Assembly: GCA_020091685.1 (NCBI GenBank)
Contig: CM034606.1
Coordinates: 35,474,374-35,538,373, forward strand
DNA from: Lutjanus erythropterus
Lineage: Eukaryota; Chordata; Actinopteri; Lutjaniformes; Lutjanidae
Length of the DNA stretch: 64,000 nucleotides
Direction: 5' to 3'
Below are positions 1 to 13,238 of this stretch, piece by piece. Within the stretch, counting starts at the first letter, position 1, and every line of letters starts with the position of its first letter. Under the pieces are notes generated by a model. It was not told where the DNA came from, made no database searches, and saw nothing but the letters and a program-made list of their open reading frames with translations. Both the position numbers and the translations under genes were made by a program.

Positions 1-1547
1 AAAGGTAAAAGCAGGTGGCCATAGAAATCTACAGTGGGTCTCTGAATGAGTGATCTGCTGTGGATTACCTGTGGTTTGGGTGATAATATGTTATTTCTAT
101 GAGTATTAGTGACAGACATGATGAAAAAAATATGTTTTATTTTATTTTATGTTATTTTATTTTACTTATAATAAACTTTTAATTATACTTTTCATGTGTA
201 TATACTTCTTATTTTACCCGCTAGAGGGGAGTAAAGAGCCACATCAGTCTGCTCCTCCCATTTCAAAATGAACTCTGTTGTGCGTTTCTTATGTTGCCTT
301 CACTTGCCGTCAGCAATATTGTAATTATGTATTTCCTCTCACAAAGTAATAACATGACTGACGCGCATTTTCTCTGTTATTGTTTGGCATTTATGTCAAT
401 TATTACTTTTGCATTCTTGAAATGTAACCACATCCCTCCCACACACAGTGCATGTAGCATACATGCTGTAAAAAAAACTGTAATTCTTCTTCTTCTTTTT
501 TCAAAAGAGTTGGTTTTAATTATAACCGAGTGGCAAATAAATATGCAAAATGACCGCGACCATTTACCAATGACTAATATTCTGAAAAGTCTAGTATTGG
601 AGGAGTTCAGGCAGAACCGAAGCAGCACAGGATTTGAAGAACGGCACATGAATGCAACACGGTGAGAGGAAGGAGACTGTGGCGACAAAGCTCCAACAAC
701 TGGCCGCTCCCTGATGAACCACGGTGCTAAATGTAGTGAGTATGAGCGATAGGTGTTGTTTTTACACTGATAGATGGTTGTGATGGCTTTATGAAGCGTT
801 TATTAATCAGACTGTTTTGATATTTTATCGAGAAGTCTGCCTTCAGCTGACTAAACAGGCTACACGGTAGTGGGCGATGGAGAAAGTGACAAATACTTTA
901 AAAAAGAGATTTTATGAAAAGAAAGCGTAGCTTGGTGGATCAGAATGATGCCGAATTTACAAGAAGATCCAAAAGAAATGGTTAAAGTTGGATTCAAGTG
1001 GATATGTAACGTTATGTTTGTCTATAAGCAAGAAAACATCAACTTGCAGGGTTTTTGAAAGGAGTTTAATACATGTTGTGGTGCACAGCTTGTATATTAG
1101 TGAAATCTCTAAACCTGCTGCTGTAATCCCACAGTGTGAAGCTCTGCAGGCAGTTTAACTCAGTCTCTTCAGTTCTGTCATGTTCATGTGCAGATGTAAC
1201 CGCAGGAGTCAGGACACACAGCCTTACATGGACTGTAGATTACAATGGCTCCTCACTCACTGCTTTGTGTAGGTCACTTGTGTTTGGTGTCACTGCCTGT
1301 TGCCATGGTTTCCTCTGATGTCCCACATTGACCAGTGTCACTTGTGTTTGACATCCAGTGTATTCAAGTTTGAACAAAGGCTCGAACATGAAGTTACATC
1401 CACCTCTATGTTCATGTCTGAATATATGAATGGACTGTCTGAGTACAGTATACAGTTTATGTCCCACTGCTGACCACACAGACTTACTGCTGATTGGCCC
1501 ACACACTAAAAACTAATAGTGAAAGCAGTGAGATGTGACTTTTCGAT

Positions 1548-2576
1548 TAGGCTTGGGCAGTATCAAGGTATGATTTTTAGTACTGTCATCATGAATACAT
1601 TTATCTGAAACATAGAAGATGCAACTGTTTTTTATTGACGGAAAATAACAACAATAAATGAAATTGATTCATTACAACTTAGCCAACAGGAGTATTGTTT
1701 GGAGGACGAAAGAAATAATTGACTGGTCATTTCTGCCCTATAGGTTTCTTAGCTAATCAGTTACTGACCTGATATGGAACCATGAAAATATTGCTGCATA
1801 TAACTTGATTTTGACATGACTCCTTACAACTACAGAAGCAGTTTATCAGCCATATGGTACATCTGTAAATCATCTTCATTCAGCCAAATGATCGTAAGGT
1901 GTCCACAGCAACAAGTGTCATCGGGTCCTCCAGCAACAATCTATGGAATAAGGGCACTTATTTCCTATCTCTTCATGGGCCATAAGCGTTAAAGCCCAGC
2001 AAGACTTGTCTAGCAAGGCTCATTTTTAGACACACAACATTGTGAGCTAGACAGCATTATGCTACAATGACTTCTGCCACCAGCTTTTGACAATTTGTTT
2101 TTTCATGCAAATAATGTCTAGGGCAGAATGATTTAAAAAAAAAATCTAATTGCAATTATTTTAACTGTTATTGCTATTGTGATATGATTTGCAGTATTTA
2201 GAGGTAACCATCATTATTACATCATTATTCTTATATTGATTCATTCAAACATGTTATGCCTTTTTTGGCAGGAATCTGTACCAAATAAAAATGTTTTTTT
2301 AAGTCTGTAGAATCTGGTTTGTAGGACAGGACATCTCTGCCTCATGACATTCATTATTTTAAAAGTTTTTTGATGCACGTTTTGCAAATTAACAAACAAA
2401 TATTAAACAAATATTGACAAATATCGCACCTCCTGTTATTTGAAAACTGTAGAAAACCATATTGTGATTTTGATAAAATTTTGATTAATTGTGCAGCCCT
2501 AATACCACCATACACCATATACCTCAGTGAAATGGAAGATATGAAGGTATGAAAAAACACATACTGCCCAACCCTG
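1548..2576. mobile_element. hAT-like non-autonomous element with a nested MITE
   Basis: The left end TAGGCTTGGGCAGTAT (from 1548) is a near match to the reverse complement of the right end ATACTGCCCAACCCTG (to 2576). Candidate 8-bp duplications (TTTTCGAT before, ATTTCAGT after) agree at only 5 of 8 places, so the hAT assignment is tentative. Inside lies a second element, about 2119-2501, that opens with AGGGCAGAATGATTT and closes with AATTGTGCAGCCCTA. A relative of the inner element occurs at 57085-57480. Confidence 0.5.
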
Positions 2577-2994
2577 ATTTCAGTTGTGCGTCAGTGTGTT
2601 TTCATTCCATATTTGAGGCATCATGGTTGATGTTTGTCTGGTGAAGGAGCAGCTTGGCTGTCGTTTTATTGTCACATACTGAGCCCTGGACCACTGTAAC
2701 ATCATAATTTTAAAGCCTTCTGTATTTGAGGTAGTGTGTCCCCTCAGAGTTGATGTAGAGTTGTTGTGTAGTTCTGTTTTTGATATTTGAAGAGCGAAAA
2801 TAAGAAGAAGCTGTTGCTGCTGTTCAGTGCACTATGTCCATGTTGTGTTTAATATTTCTTTTTCAAACACAACTAAATTACAGAAGTGGTGATCCGACAA
2901 AGCCCCTTTTAGACCCAGCAGTGATATCATCGTCCATCGAGATGTTCGTACACCATCGTACACCAGTTTGGTAGACATTGTGTAATCCTAATCA

Positions 2995-3190
2995 GAGTAG
3001 GGATGCAGTGATTCATCGACCAAGTGTCGATATAGGTATTCACCTTATCGAGTGTAGTCAGCCTATCAGTAAATAAGATGATATTCAGTATTGGCAGTGG
3101 TCGATATATGTCTGTTGTGTTGCATTAATTTTGCACTTATTAATGTTGGTTATTTGCAGTTAGACTCAGACAACAGTAGCTAGTGTACAC
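2995..3190 (+). repeat. Dispersed repeat, family shared with 44668-45000
   Basis: The two stretches share GGATGCA, then CAGCCTATCAG.AAATAAGATGA, TATCTGTTGT or TATGTCTGTTGT, and a right end with GTTATTTG..GTTAGACTC. They are diverged copies of one short interspersed family. There is no coding potential, and the family name is unknown to me. Confidence 0.6.
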
Positions 3191-4024
3191 TGCTGTTTCT
3201 GAGCAGAGCCACTGGGTGAACATGACTGGTGTAATGTAAGAGGATAGTGGGTGTCATGCTTTTTATAATGTGCCTTTTATAATTTTATAATTGTGGATGA
3301 AGAACAGCATTTAGATCTTTATGTTTGGAAAGAAAAGTCCAAAAAGTGGACATAAGAGAGGAAAGTTTGTGAACCACTGACTGTATGTCAACAACTCTAT
3401 AGAGGTAAAAAATAATTGATAAGTGGATCTACAGAAAATACAGCAATGTGGGGGTCTGTGGAGGAGGGGGCTGCGTATTAAACAGAATTACAGCCCATTT
3501 AATGTACAGTGTACAGCTCCAGCTCACTGTTTGGACTGTTATACTCAGTTTGCACACACAATAGCTACAGATTGCTCCTTTAAAGTAGAATATAAGCAGG
3601 TACTTAGATTTTCTGGTGATGCATGTGCACATTTCTATTTAAGTGAAGAGCTGAACATGTTTAATAGTGATTCTTTCTTCTTTTCAGACACACACAGCAT
3701 CCTGCAGCTGTGCATGTGTGTATATCAGCTGCTGGACATCATGATCAGATCCAGTGTGTGTAGGTTTTAATGAGCAGATGGTTTTGCAGTAGATCATATT
3801 TGTCTGAGCTGTTCCAGTTCAACAGAGGAGCAAGATCACTTAATCCCAGGCTCTTTGTTCTGTTGTAGACTTGACTGACACTTCCCTCTTGAGTCTAGTA
3901 CCACCTTGTCTAGGCCATCACCATGGAAACCAGGCACACCATCACAATGGGGGATAGTGTGAGAGGGTTGCCCACCACCCCAAATCCTAACGAGACGACA
4001 AAATTTGATGTCTTCTTGGACTGG

Positions 4025-4254
4025 GAAACACTGATGATTTTTTCGATTAATCGTTTATTAGTTGTTTGTTTTAAAAGAGGAAGGTGGAAAAAGGTCAATC
4101 AGTGTTTCCCAAAGTCCAAGGTGATGTCCTCAAATGTCTTGTCTTACTCACAACCCAGATTCCCAGATAATTCAACAATCAATCATGATTAATCAATGCA
4201 ACTATAATAGACATATAAATCAATGATGAAAATAATTGTTAGTTGCAGCCCTAG
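4025..4254. mobile_element. MITE copy, GGGCTGCAACTAA family (rearranged)
   Basis: It carries the family core GTGTTTCCCAAAG.CCAAGGTGATGTC.TCAAATGTCTTG and ends at 4254 with GTTAGTTGCAGCCCTAG. That end is the reverse complement of the family's left end, so this copy is rearranged. This MITE is the commonest repeat in the window; clear copies recur near 4730, 8757, 20720, 24163, 27379, 33265 and 34515. Confidence 0.65.
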
Positions 4255-4729
4255 GGTGGAGGCAGAAACCTCAGAGACATCTCCAAACCTGGAGAAGTAA
4301 AACTGAAAGTATCTGCATGTCTGTTCTGTTGGTGAAAACAGGCTTGCTGTGTCCAGGTTACTGATATTACACACCTTCAAATTTAAATGTAGTTTCCTCT
4401 TTTTGCCATGTCGAATGGGCAGTGTGTCAAAGTGCGGTAAAAGGGAAGTGATGCTACAAAGAGATCAAGTCACACTGCAGCCTGATTTATAATATTCAAA
4501 CAGTCATCATAAGGCAGCAGTGTGACTCCACACAGAAGGCTTCTCAAATATGGAGATTTCCCACTTTTCTCTGTTTGTTATCATATTAAACTGAGTATCT
4601 TCTGGTTTTGGACTGACAAAACAAGACAAATAAAGACATCACGTTGAACTTTGAAAAACTGGGATGGATATTTTTCACTATTTTTTGACATTGCATAGAT
4701 ATTGCCACCCTAGATTAAACATGATAATA

Positions 4730-4925
4730 GGGCTTCAACTAATGATTATTTTCAGTATTAATCTGTTGATTATTTTCTTGATTAGATATTTGGTCCATAA
4801 AATGCCCCCCAAAAAATGTTGAAAAATGTTGATCAGTGTTTCCCAAAGCCCAAGATGATGTCTTTAAATGTCTTGTATTGTCCACAACCCAAATAAATTA
4901 AGTTTTCAACTAAACACAAATTTTA
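4730..4925 (+). mobile_element. MITE copy, GGGCTGCAACTAA family, 5' half
   Basis: It begins AGGGCTTCAACTAATGATTA with the usual TTTGGTCCATAAAATG and GATCAGTGTTTCCCAAAGC segments, and stops after CCACAACCCAAA. The right half is missing. Confidence 0.65.
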
Positions 4926-5235
4926 ATTCAGACTAGTCAACTAGTCTAACAGTGAGAAAACATTCAGAAAGCTGTTCAAACTGAGGACAAGTATTTAGTG
5001 ATAATTTTAAACATTGCCTGAAAAAAAATTCTCTTGCCCATTCAGACAACTGCATGAGATATTCCACTTGCCTGAACACAGAATTTACTTGCCTCGGGAA
5101 AGCTTTAAAGGCACAGCATGGAGACCTGCTGGAAGACCATGTGAATACCACAGCACTGAACAAAGTTTGGAAGCATTCAGAACAGCCCTGGTCTGTTAGG
5201 GATGTTAATGATGAATTATTAGAGTAACCAATTAA

Positions 5236-6047
5236 AGTGATAGTTCACCCAAAAATTAAATTTCACCCAGTATCTCCTCACCCCTGTGCTGATGTGAGGA
5301 TGGGTAAAGATCTCCAGTTCACTAAACACTCCTGGAGCTTCAGCAGAAAACAGTGTTGCAGCCAAATCCAGTACAATTGAAGTGAATGGTGACCAGTTTT
5401 AAAATGTAAAAATAGAACACAAAAAACTTAACAAAATGTCTCCATACTGCTCGTGTGGTGTAATCCAAGTGTCTGTAAGCCGCGACATTAAAATTTGACC
5501 CAAAAAGACTCCATTTACAATCATGTTTTTAGCCTAAATGTCAACTGTAGCCTCTCAGACCTGATCCTCATGCAGACACCTGAAGTGGGTACACAGACTC
5601 TTGCCCAGGCGGCGCAACACAAGATATATGAGATCTCGTGATACCTTCACATCTGTGTTTACATGCTACCTGGAAGAGACTCAGACAACAGAGAGAGATC
5701 TGCTCAGAAATAGTGACTTGTTATGCGCACAGTTGACTTTTCAAACTCTCAACCAAGAAGAAAATGTCCAAGGACTTCGACGACTTCATTTCTTTGCTGC
5801 AGCTGCGTCTCTTGGGCGAGAGCCTGTGTACCCGCTTCAGGTGTCTGCATGAGGATCAGGTCTTTGTGTTCTGTTTTTACATTTTAAAACTGGTCACCAT
5901 TCACTTCAATTGTACTGGATTTGGCTGCAACACTGTTTTCTGCTGAAGCTCCGAGAGTGTTTAGTGAACTGGAGATCTTCACCCATCCTCACATCAGCAC
6001 AGATAGTAGATACTGGGTAAAATTTCATTTATGAGTGAACTATCGCT
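5236..6047. mobile_element. 812-bp foldback transposon flanked by TTAA
   Basis: The two arms are long inverted repeats. The left arm (GTGATAGTTCACCCA, then GCAGCCAAATCCAGTACAAT to about 5420, then 5560-5620) pairs with the right arm (5790-6047, ending TGAACTATCGCTT). TTAA occurs directly outside both ends (5232-5235 and 6048-6051), as expected of a TTAA-targeting element. The left arm holds about 140 bp (5420-5560) that the right arm lacks. No transposase frame is present. Short open frames such as 5601-5852 are arm sequence. Confidence 0.75.
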
Positions 6048-7004
6048 TTAAACCACAACACAACAATTACAGATGTATTAACTGATAATGTACGCTCTGT
6101 GTAGTTTACCTCTGAAGCTCACAAGTTCTCTCTTGCTTTGGTCTGCCTTGTTAGTCTAGAAATGTCAGTAACTGTGCCCCATCTGACATCATTTTAAGCC
6201 ACTTGTTGAATAAGGACAGTTTGTGCTTCAGAAATGAATGTTTTACAGAACTGATGTGCTCATCAGAGCTGTCTGTAGAATAATAACTGGTAGTTCTCTG
6301 TTTATGTGAAGGCCTGCTTCCTTTTCTCTCAGTGTTGTTCCCAGTAGTGGTGCTGAGTTTTCAACATGACGTGTCCACAGCTCTGACCACACTGCTGCTG
6401 TGTCAGCAGCAGTCCAAGGGCCTGGACAGGCAGTGTTCTTCCTCGTTGGTGTGGTGAGCGCAGGCAAGTCTGAGCATGCAGTCTTAATGAGATCAGTCAG
6501 GTGAGGAGGTGAGCATATATCATTACACTCCCTGGACTCGACTGCATACTGCTTATCAGACCTGCTGCTTAGTGACTCCACAACAACAGGTAGACACATT
6601 CCACTCACTAAGCAACTGCAAGTGTGAATGCACAGCTTAGATATGTGTGTTTGTCTGGAACAAATGGTTTTGCATTATTGATTTAAAGCTATAATCTCCA
6701 CTTATCTGTATTCTGGGGTATCCCCAGGAATCCCTGCTGATTAAAGCATATTTTACCTTTAAATACATTGTCTTTTTAAAAACCAAAAACAGAGCTAAAA
6801 GTAAAATTTGTATTTTCATTCATCATCATGCTAATGTCTGCTGTAGAGACCAAAATATCACATTTTGGACCTGGTTTGGGCTTCTTTGTAGCCTGGGAAC
6901 CAGACGAATCTGTCAAACTCATGTTTTCTTTTGAGACTTAGTCAGGTAATGCCAGGCTAGAAATTCCTCTCTTTTGATTTTTTTATATCTGTCTGTCTGG
7001 TTTT

Positions 7005-7215
7005 TTTTTTAGTTAATTGCTCAATTTTTAAAATGCCAGAAATTTGGCAAAAAGACAATCTAAATTTCCCAAAACTGTACGTGACAAATTTCTGTTTTTG
7101 TCCGACCATCAAATTAATGATATAAAACTCAAAAGTAGCAAATCCTCTAATTTGAGCAGCTGGAACCAAAGAATGTGTTTCATGATAAAGTACTTAAACA
7201 ATTAATCTTTTATCA
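7005..7215 (+). mobile_element. Truncated MITE, GGGCTGCAACTAA family
   Basis: Only the inner part is left: AATTGCTCAATTTTTAAAATGCCAG, AATTTCCCAAA, GTCCGACCATCAAA and GCAAATCCTC..ATTTGAGCAGCTGGAACC follow the order of the intact copy at 27379. Both ends are eroded. Confidence 0.5.
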
Positions 7216-7757
7216 GAATCATTGACATTTGATTTCATGGTTATTGACTTGTTGTTTGTGTACTAACAGCTTTGGGTCTCTTGCATGGGTTTGGGTCTAA
7301 AAAATGACACTAGGGTTGACTCGAGTTGGGCTCTAAAGACGCCTGGTATGGGTTTCAGTTTTCAACCTGTGCAGAACTCTAGTCTGATGTGAGATAGATT
7401 ATATATATATATGATGTTTTCAACTTGTTGTGCTACAACCAAGTGGTCAAAAATTTAAATAATGCAGCTTTAAAGCAGTGGAATGTCTTAGTTATAGCAT
7501 AATTCTTCTTTACTGTGTCATTCCAGTGCTCCTGTGGGAATCAACGCAGTTCCATGATGTTTGTTGTTGAGAGAACACTGGACAAAGAACTCTGGCACGA
7601 CTCCACAGCTCCTTTAAGGTGCATGAATGAAACCAAAAGAATCACATACTAAATAAAGTTTCAATGATAAAAAAGCATCGCATTTGAACCTTTCTTAGAA
7701 TAAAAAGCTGAATTGTACTAAATTGTTCTGTTCCTTCAGTTGACAGCACGTTGGACA

Positions 7758-10700
7758 ATGGACACCAGAGGACGCAGCCAGCGATGGAAGATGCATCTGC
7801 CAGAATTCAAACACAGCAGGAGGTTCCGGAGTCCAGCGACAAAAGACAGTGAGACAGAGAGAGAAAGAGACAGAGGGGGGGCACACAAAAGTGTTACTAT
7901 GGCGCCCACCTCCAGGTATCTGACAGACAGACAGTATGTGATGAGGAAGCCTCTGTTCTCTGCAGAACAACATACATCCATCTTAAAGAAGACACTTCCA
8001 CAGAGGAACACTGAGAAGGTGAGGAGTGAAAATGTCTTTCTTGCTGCTGTAGAATGTTTCTTTGTCTGGAATAAATGATTCTGCATGTTTTTAACTTTAT
8101 TAACTATTGTTTCAGACGTGTGTATTATTGATTCTGTAAACATGATGATAGTTTGACATGTATGAGTCCAAGTCACATTTCTTTAAAAGTCACGGCGGCA
8201 CTTTGACTAAGTTGGGCCTAATAACATTTCCATAACACTTTGAACACTGATGTAATGACAAGCTATTAAATGTGTTTCTCATTCCACTAGCTTAAGGCCT
8301 GTATCCACCAAAGTGTTTTTTCCTGTGGCCAGTATATTTTTGAATGAGCTGCTGAGTTTCTATGCTGAGCACTGCACATTTACCAGTTTTTCTCATCGTC
8401 AAGAGTTAAAAAATGTTAATACTGTGGTAAAATGTTGCACTCGTTGCTTTCACTTTTTACTCAGCTGTTCAATCACAGTGAAGGAGGGGCGGGACAAAAA
8501 CCTCAAAGACCAACTGTCACATCCTACATGTAGAAGTGCTGAACAACAATGGAGCAGAAAATGATACTGCTGGTCTCTGAGTGTTCATTTTGGTACCAAG
8601 TAACATCCTCAAACAGCCACAGTATCAACATGAAAAATAATGCTTTGAGGAATATTTTTTTTTACCATGAGTCTGCAGCCTTCTCTTCATCCTCTGCCTT
8701 GTGTCAACAATACAGTCAGTGTTTGTTGATAACACACACTATCTGCAACGTTAGGAAGCTGCAATGATTAACTGATTAGTCGATCAAAAGAAAACTAGTT
8801 GTCAACGATTTTGATGATTGATTAATTATTTGAGTGATTTTTTTCTAGGAATACTTCATTTCAACATTTGCTGGTTCCAGCTTCCTAAATGTGAGGAGTT
8901 GTTGTTTTTCTTTGTCATTTATGACAGTGAATGAAGAGTTTTGGGCAAAAGAAGCAAGGGGAGGATGTCACCTTGAGCTCTGGGAAATTGTGATGAGCAT
9001 TTTTCACAATTTTTTGAAATCTCACAAACTAAACAGTTAATCATGAAAATAACTGACAGATTGATAAATAATGAAAATAATCATTAGTTACAGACCTAAC
9101 TGTCTGAGTTCACTGGGCACAGCTAAGCTGTGGCCTCTGGGGCTGATTGTGGCTTTTCTACACGATGCTTGTGATTCCAACAGATGGGCTGCAGCGTTTC
9201 CCAGAAGCACCTATCCACTCTGCTTCAGTTCAATTACGATCTATTTTTGATGGATGCCGAGTCAAGCTGCACAGAGCAGATCATCGGGTAGGAAGTCGAA
9301 CACAGCAGTAGCGTACAGAATGTAGTCAATTTTTTAAAATAAAAGACCCAGTGCAGACTGGTGATCATAAAAACAGACAACAATGCAACTATTTAATTAC
9401 GTAGCCTACTAACCCGTGAAAGAAGCACAAAAATCAAGAAAAAATGACTGAACCAACAAAACCTGAGCAAGTCAATACAATCAAGCAGTCGAAAAGCTTG
9501 CTTCTCCTGGTGGGACATGAAGCCATGTGGAGGACGGATCAAAACCAGGTTGCAGATGTGACACTCAAGGAGTAAATGAAAGCATCTCAGTTGTTCCTCC
9601 AATGTGCTCTCAAACACTCCCAGCTTTGTTTTTGTTTTTTCACAAGAGCACCTGGTGTTTTTAGCTTGATAAAACCTCAGAAACCACAGATCCGTACTGT
9701 GGAATTCAGTGCTGTCCTCCAGCAGGGGACAGCACTCCCTTTGTGGAGACGTACAGTATATGTCTGAATGCCAAAAAAGATTTACTCCAACAGGCAGATG
9801 AAGCCAGTAATGTTATATTATCCATTTTTAATTCTGTCAGTTTTGTGCCTTGTAGGAGACGTTTGGTGTCAGCAGAAGAGAAGAAACTCAGCCACACACT
9901 GACATGAGCTTCTTGACCAGAGCGAGAGCTGAGCTGACCCCAGAGAGCTTCAGCCACTCTCACAGCGACATCTCCTCTCCCTCAGCCTCTAGAGAAGACC
10001 TCAGCTCACCCTTGGGTGTCTCAGAGCTCAGGTCCAGGTCCAGGTGCCATGAAGAACCCACGTTTGGATCACCTTTCCTTGGCAGCAGATCAGCTCAGCG
10101 GAGCCTCTCCAGCTCCATCCTGGAGGTCCAGAGACTAAACCCTCCTCTGAGGCCACGACTAACCTCCACTGTCCTGAATCCCACCTACACCCCTCGGTCA
10201 GCGTCCTCCAGGCCAAGCCAGACTCAGGACAGACATGGGGGGAGGGAGAGGGGAGAGACTAAACTGTCCTCTTCTGGAGGGCAGTCAAAAGGACAACCAA
10301 TGTCTCCTTATCAGAGGAACTACTGGGCCTGTGCCATCCCTGAAACTCTGCCTCCATCTCCAGACAGGCGCTCTGCAGGCTGGGATCCAAACAGGGAGTA
10401 CCAGGCTCTGCTGGACTACACCTACCCTCTGAGACCAGGACAGGTGGTCACTGAGTGGGACAGCTCCAAGCTCCAGGGAGACTCTCTCTTCCAATCAGAT
10501 CAAAATCTGCAGGACTCAGGGATTGAACTGGACCACCTTTGTAGCTCCACCAGCCTGTCTGGGTTGGAGTTTTCTGTAAGCCGGACAGAGCAGAGCAGAG
10601 ACAGAAGCACCCTCAATTTGGGTCATAGGTCACCTGACCCGCAGGCGTCTACCAGATCGTCAGATGATCTGCCCCCCAGCACCCCGCTGTCCTTCACAGA

Positions 10701-13206
10701 CCCTGTGGGTTTGTCCTTGGACAGTCTGGACAGTAGTAAGAACAGAGACGGAATGAGTGGTCACCATGGTCACCATCATCAGCACCGTCTTCTGTCCTCC
10801 TCCATCTCCACCGCTCTTATTTGCTCCAGCAGTGTCCTCCCACGGTCCAGGTGTGTTTGTGCGGAGTTGGATGACGAGTTCCGGCCTCTTCCAGACCAGC
10901 TGGAGGAGCTGCAGCTGTTGTCCAGGCAGGTCAGTGCTGTGGACACTCATGGACTTTTACTCAGGGACTACAGATTCACTACAAATAACTCACACTTTGA
11001 ATTATTTCCTATCAAAAAGATATCTGCATTTTCAGGTTGCTTGTTTGTTTGTAATGGCTCGGATAAATCTGCAACATGTAATTTGTCTTAGATGATTAGA
11101 AGAAGTATGTTCAAAACAGCTGGACAGTGACCTCTGGTAACAGACAACACTACAGCTTTCTGATGCCTGAGAACTTAAAATCAGGGGTGGAAGTAACAAG
11201 TTACATTTACTCTTGTTTCTATAACAAAATCACTGTATATGTGGTTGTACTAAAATCAGTCACACAGAGGCTGAGAGAACTGGTTACAGTGGGACAGAGA
11301 GGCTGATTGGACTGATTATATATTAACTTTAATTGTCTGTTGCTTAGGGGTGTAACGATTCACTTATGCATCCGATACATCGGACTTTAATGTGTTAGAT
11401 ACGAGTGCATCGGTTCAGACGGCCTGTATGGGTAAAAAGCTGAACATGAATCAGAAACAAATCGATGCAGCACTAGCGTATCGATACATCTCATTAGGAC
11501 GTTTATACATTTCATTTTTGGCATCAGGGAGCTGCCACTGTTAACTTTCCTCCGTCTTCTCTCTCCTGCTGTCTCTGCCTGCACCGGTCTCGCTGGACGT
11601 CTGCTGCCGCAATCACAAAAACAAGCGCTCCCTCCTCTCTCTCCTGTCTCCTCTTCATTTACTTAAAAGAGACGACACTGAAAACAGCGACAGAAGTGAC
11701 ATTGTACCGTGTCGCACCACCAAACTTTCATAGTGTGCAAGTGTAGAATAAGTTTGGGTTTTATAAGAAAGATGATAAACGCTGCTGCAGATCATTTATG
11801 CAAAACATGTCGGACAGCAGAGAACAGAGACACGAGTCCACAGAGACATCATGTCACTGTGAGAGCAGATAACACTTCACTGTTCCTCCACACTGATCAA
11901 AACCACAAAACTCTTCATATGAAACAGAGCAGCACATCATCTTACTGCAAAAATACTGATATTTTAAATAGTTTTACATTTTCTCATTTATCTCATCTCA
12001 TTTACACATGAGACTCATAATAAGATATAAACATCACTGTAATGTCTCCTTCTCTCCAACTCTACTGTTTCTATATTTAGTAAAACTATCAGGATTTTTT
12101 TGCAACTAACAGCACTCTACAAATGTAGCATTAGTTGAATCAAAACATAAAGACTGACTCATTGCATTGTCTTGTATTGCATTGTATCGTATCGTATCAT
12201 GACAGAGCTGAATCATATCGAACCAAATCGTTGGCCATTTAAAGATTTATAAGACATATCGTATCATTGAACATGTATCGAGATATGTATTGAATCGGTC
12301 TCAGTCAGTGAGATACACACCCTTACTATTGCTCCATTACTGAGTGTGTATCAATGTGTCCAGTCACAGTGTTGACTAAGTGGAGAAAGGTAGAGCTGCA
12401 GATAGAGAGCTGGAGTGAGAGAACAGAACAAAAGCACCTCCATTAAACGTCCATCAGAGACACATGAGACAGTCAGAGAAATAAATGAGTTAGAGAAAGT
12501 CCGTTCACATGGTGTGCTTTAAAAAGAGACATGTTTGTGATTTTTTTTTTTCAAGTAAAGATCCAGAATACCATAATGTCAAACTTGTGTGATGATTCAG
12601 GGCCATACTAAAGTAACCTACTTGTTGTATCAACATCTGTTTGTAGTTGACAACTGACTGTGTCCAATCAAATAAAGAAAGTACAATTCAGTAATACTTT
12701 ATAATAATTTCTAACAATATTTATTGTCAGTCTTTACATTGAACTGGGGGGATTATAAATATTAAGTAAAAGAAGGGCTTCTTTTAAAAATTAAATATTT
12801 AACAGAGAACTTTTGAAAACTTAGTATCACAATTAGCAAAATAAAAGTGCTTAAATTTAGGAAAAAAACAAACTGATAAAACAAAAAGTGTAGTTTCAGT
12901 TTCCACTTTTCTTCCTGTCTGTTAACTTCATGTCACATCTTAAAAGTGGAATTTGCGACAGTGTTTAACCGTGCCACGTCGGCCCCTCATCCTCGGCTCA
13001 ACAAATGAGAGGGAGAGAGACAGACTGTAAATTAAGAGAACGAGCAGCAGTAGTGACAACAAAGCACTGAATCAGAGAAATAAAATGTTATTTTCTGGTT
13101 GTCTTACAGCGGTTACATTCTTAAGTACAAAATAAACACACCCACACCTCCGTACATCGCCAGATTTCACGTGAATCCAGCTGAAACAACCTTCAGTCTG
13201 TCTGCC

Positions 13207-13238
<32 letters not shown>

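Larger units (their letters stand above)
1..7757. other. 5' flank of cep68, repeat-rich, no coding exon supported
   Basis: No open frame here has exon-like splice borders together with recognisable protein similarity. The stretch holds AT-rich low-complexity DNA (about 120-185), a nested pair of inverted-repeat elements (1548-2576), several MITE copies (3000-5000, 7005-7215) and a large foldback (5236-6047). The cep68 5' UTR must begin somewhere here, because an acceptor (TTCCTTCAG ending at 7739) precedes the exon with the start codon; a possible donor, ACACG|GTGAG near 660, is only a guess. Confidence 0.6.

Noticed and set aside
377-688. Opposed open frames at 291-688 as a first gene
   Set aside because: No splice context, no family resemblance and AT-rich composition; no more than chance openness.
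5601-5946. Small proteins from two open frames
   Set aside because: They are made of the arms and centre of the foldback element 5236-6047.
9184-9287. Possible extra cep68 coding exon (MGCSVSQKHLS...) between good AG and GT sites
   Set aside because: It is 104 nt long and would shift the frame, giving a stop (TGA) in the exon at 9856. Direct joining of 8018 to 9856 keeps one frame. At most it is an alternative or untranslated exon.
9904-10929. cep68 start at ATG 9904
   Set aside because: The frame is open upstream to the acceptor at 9855 and joins the exon 7758-8018 in phase, adding 103 residues.
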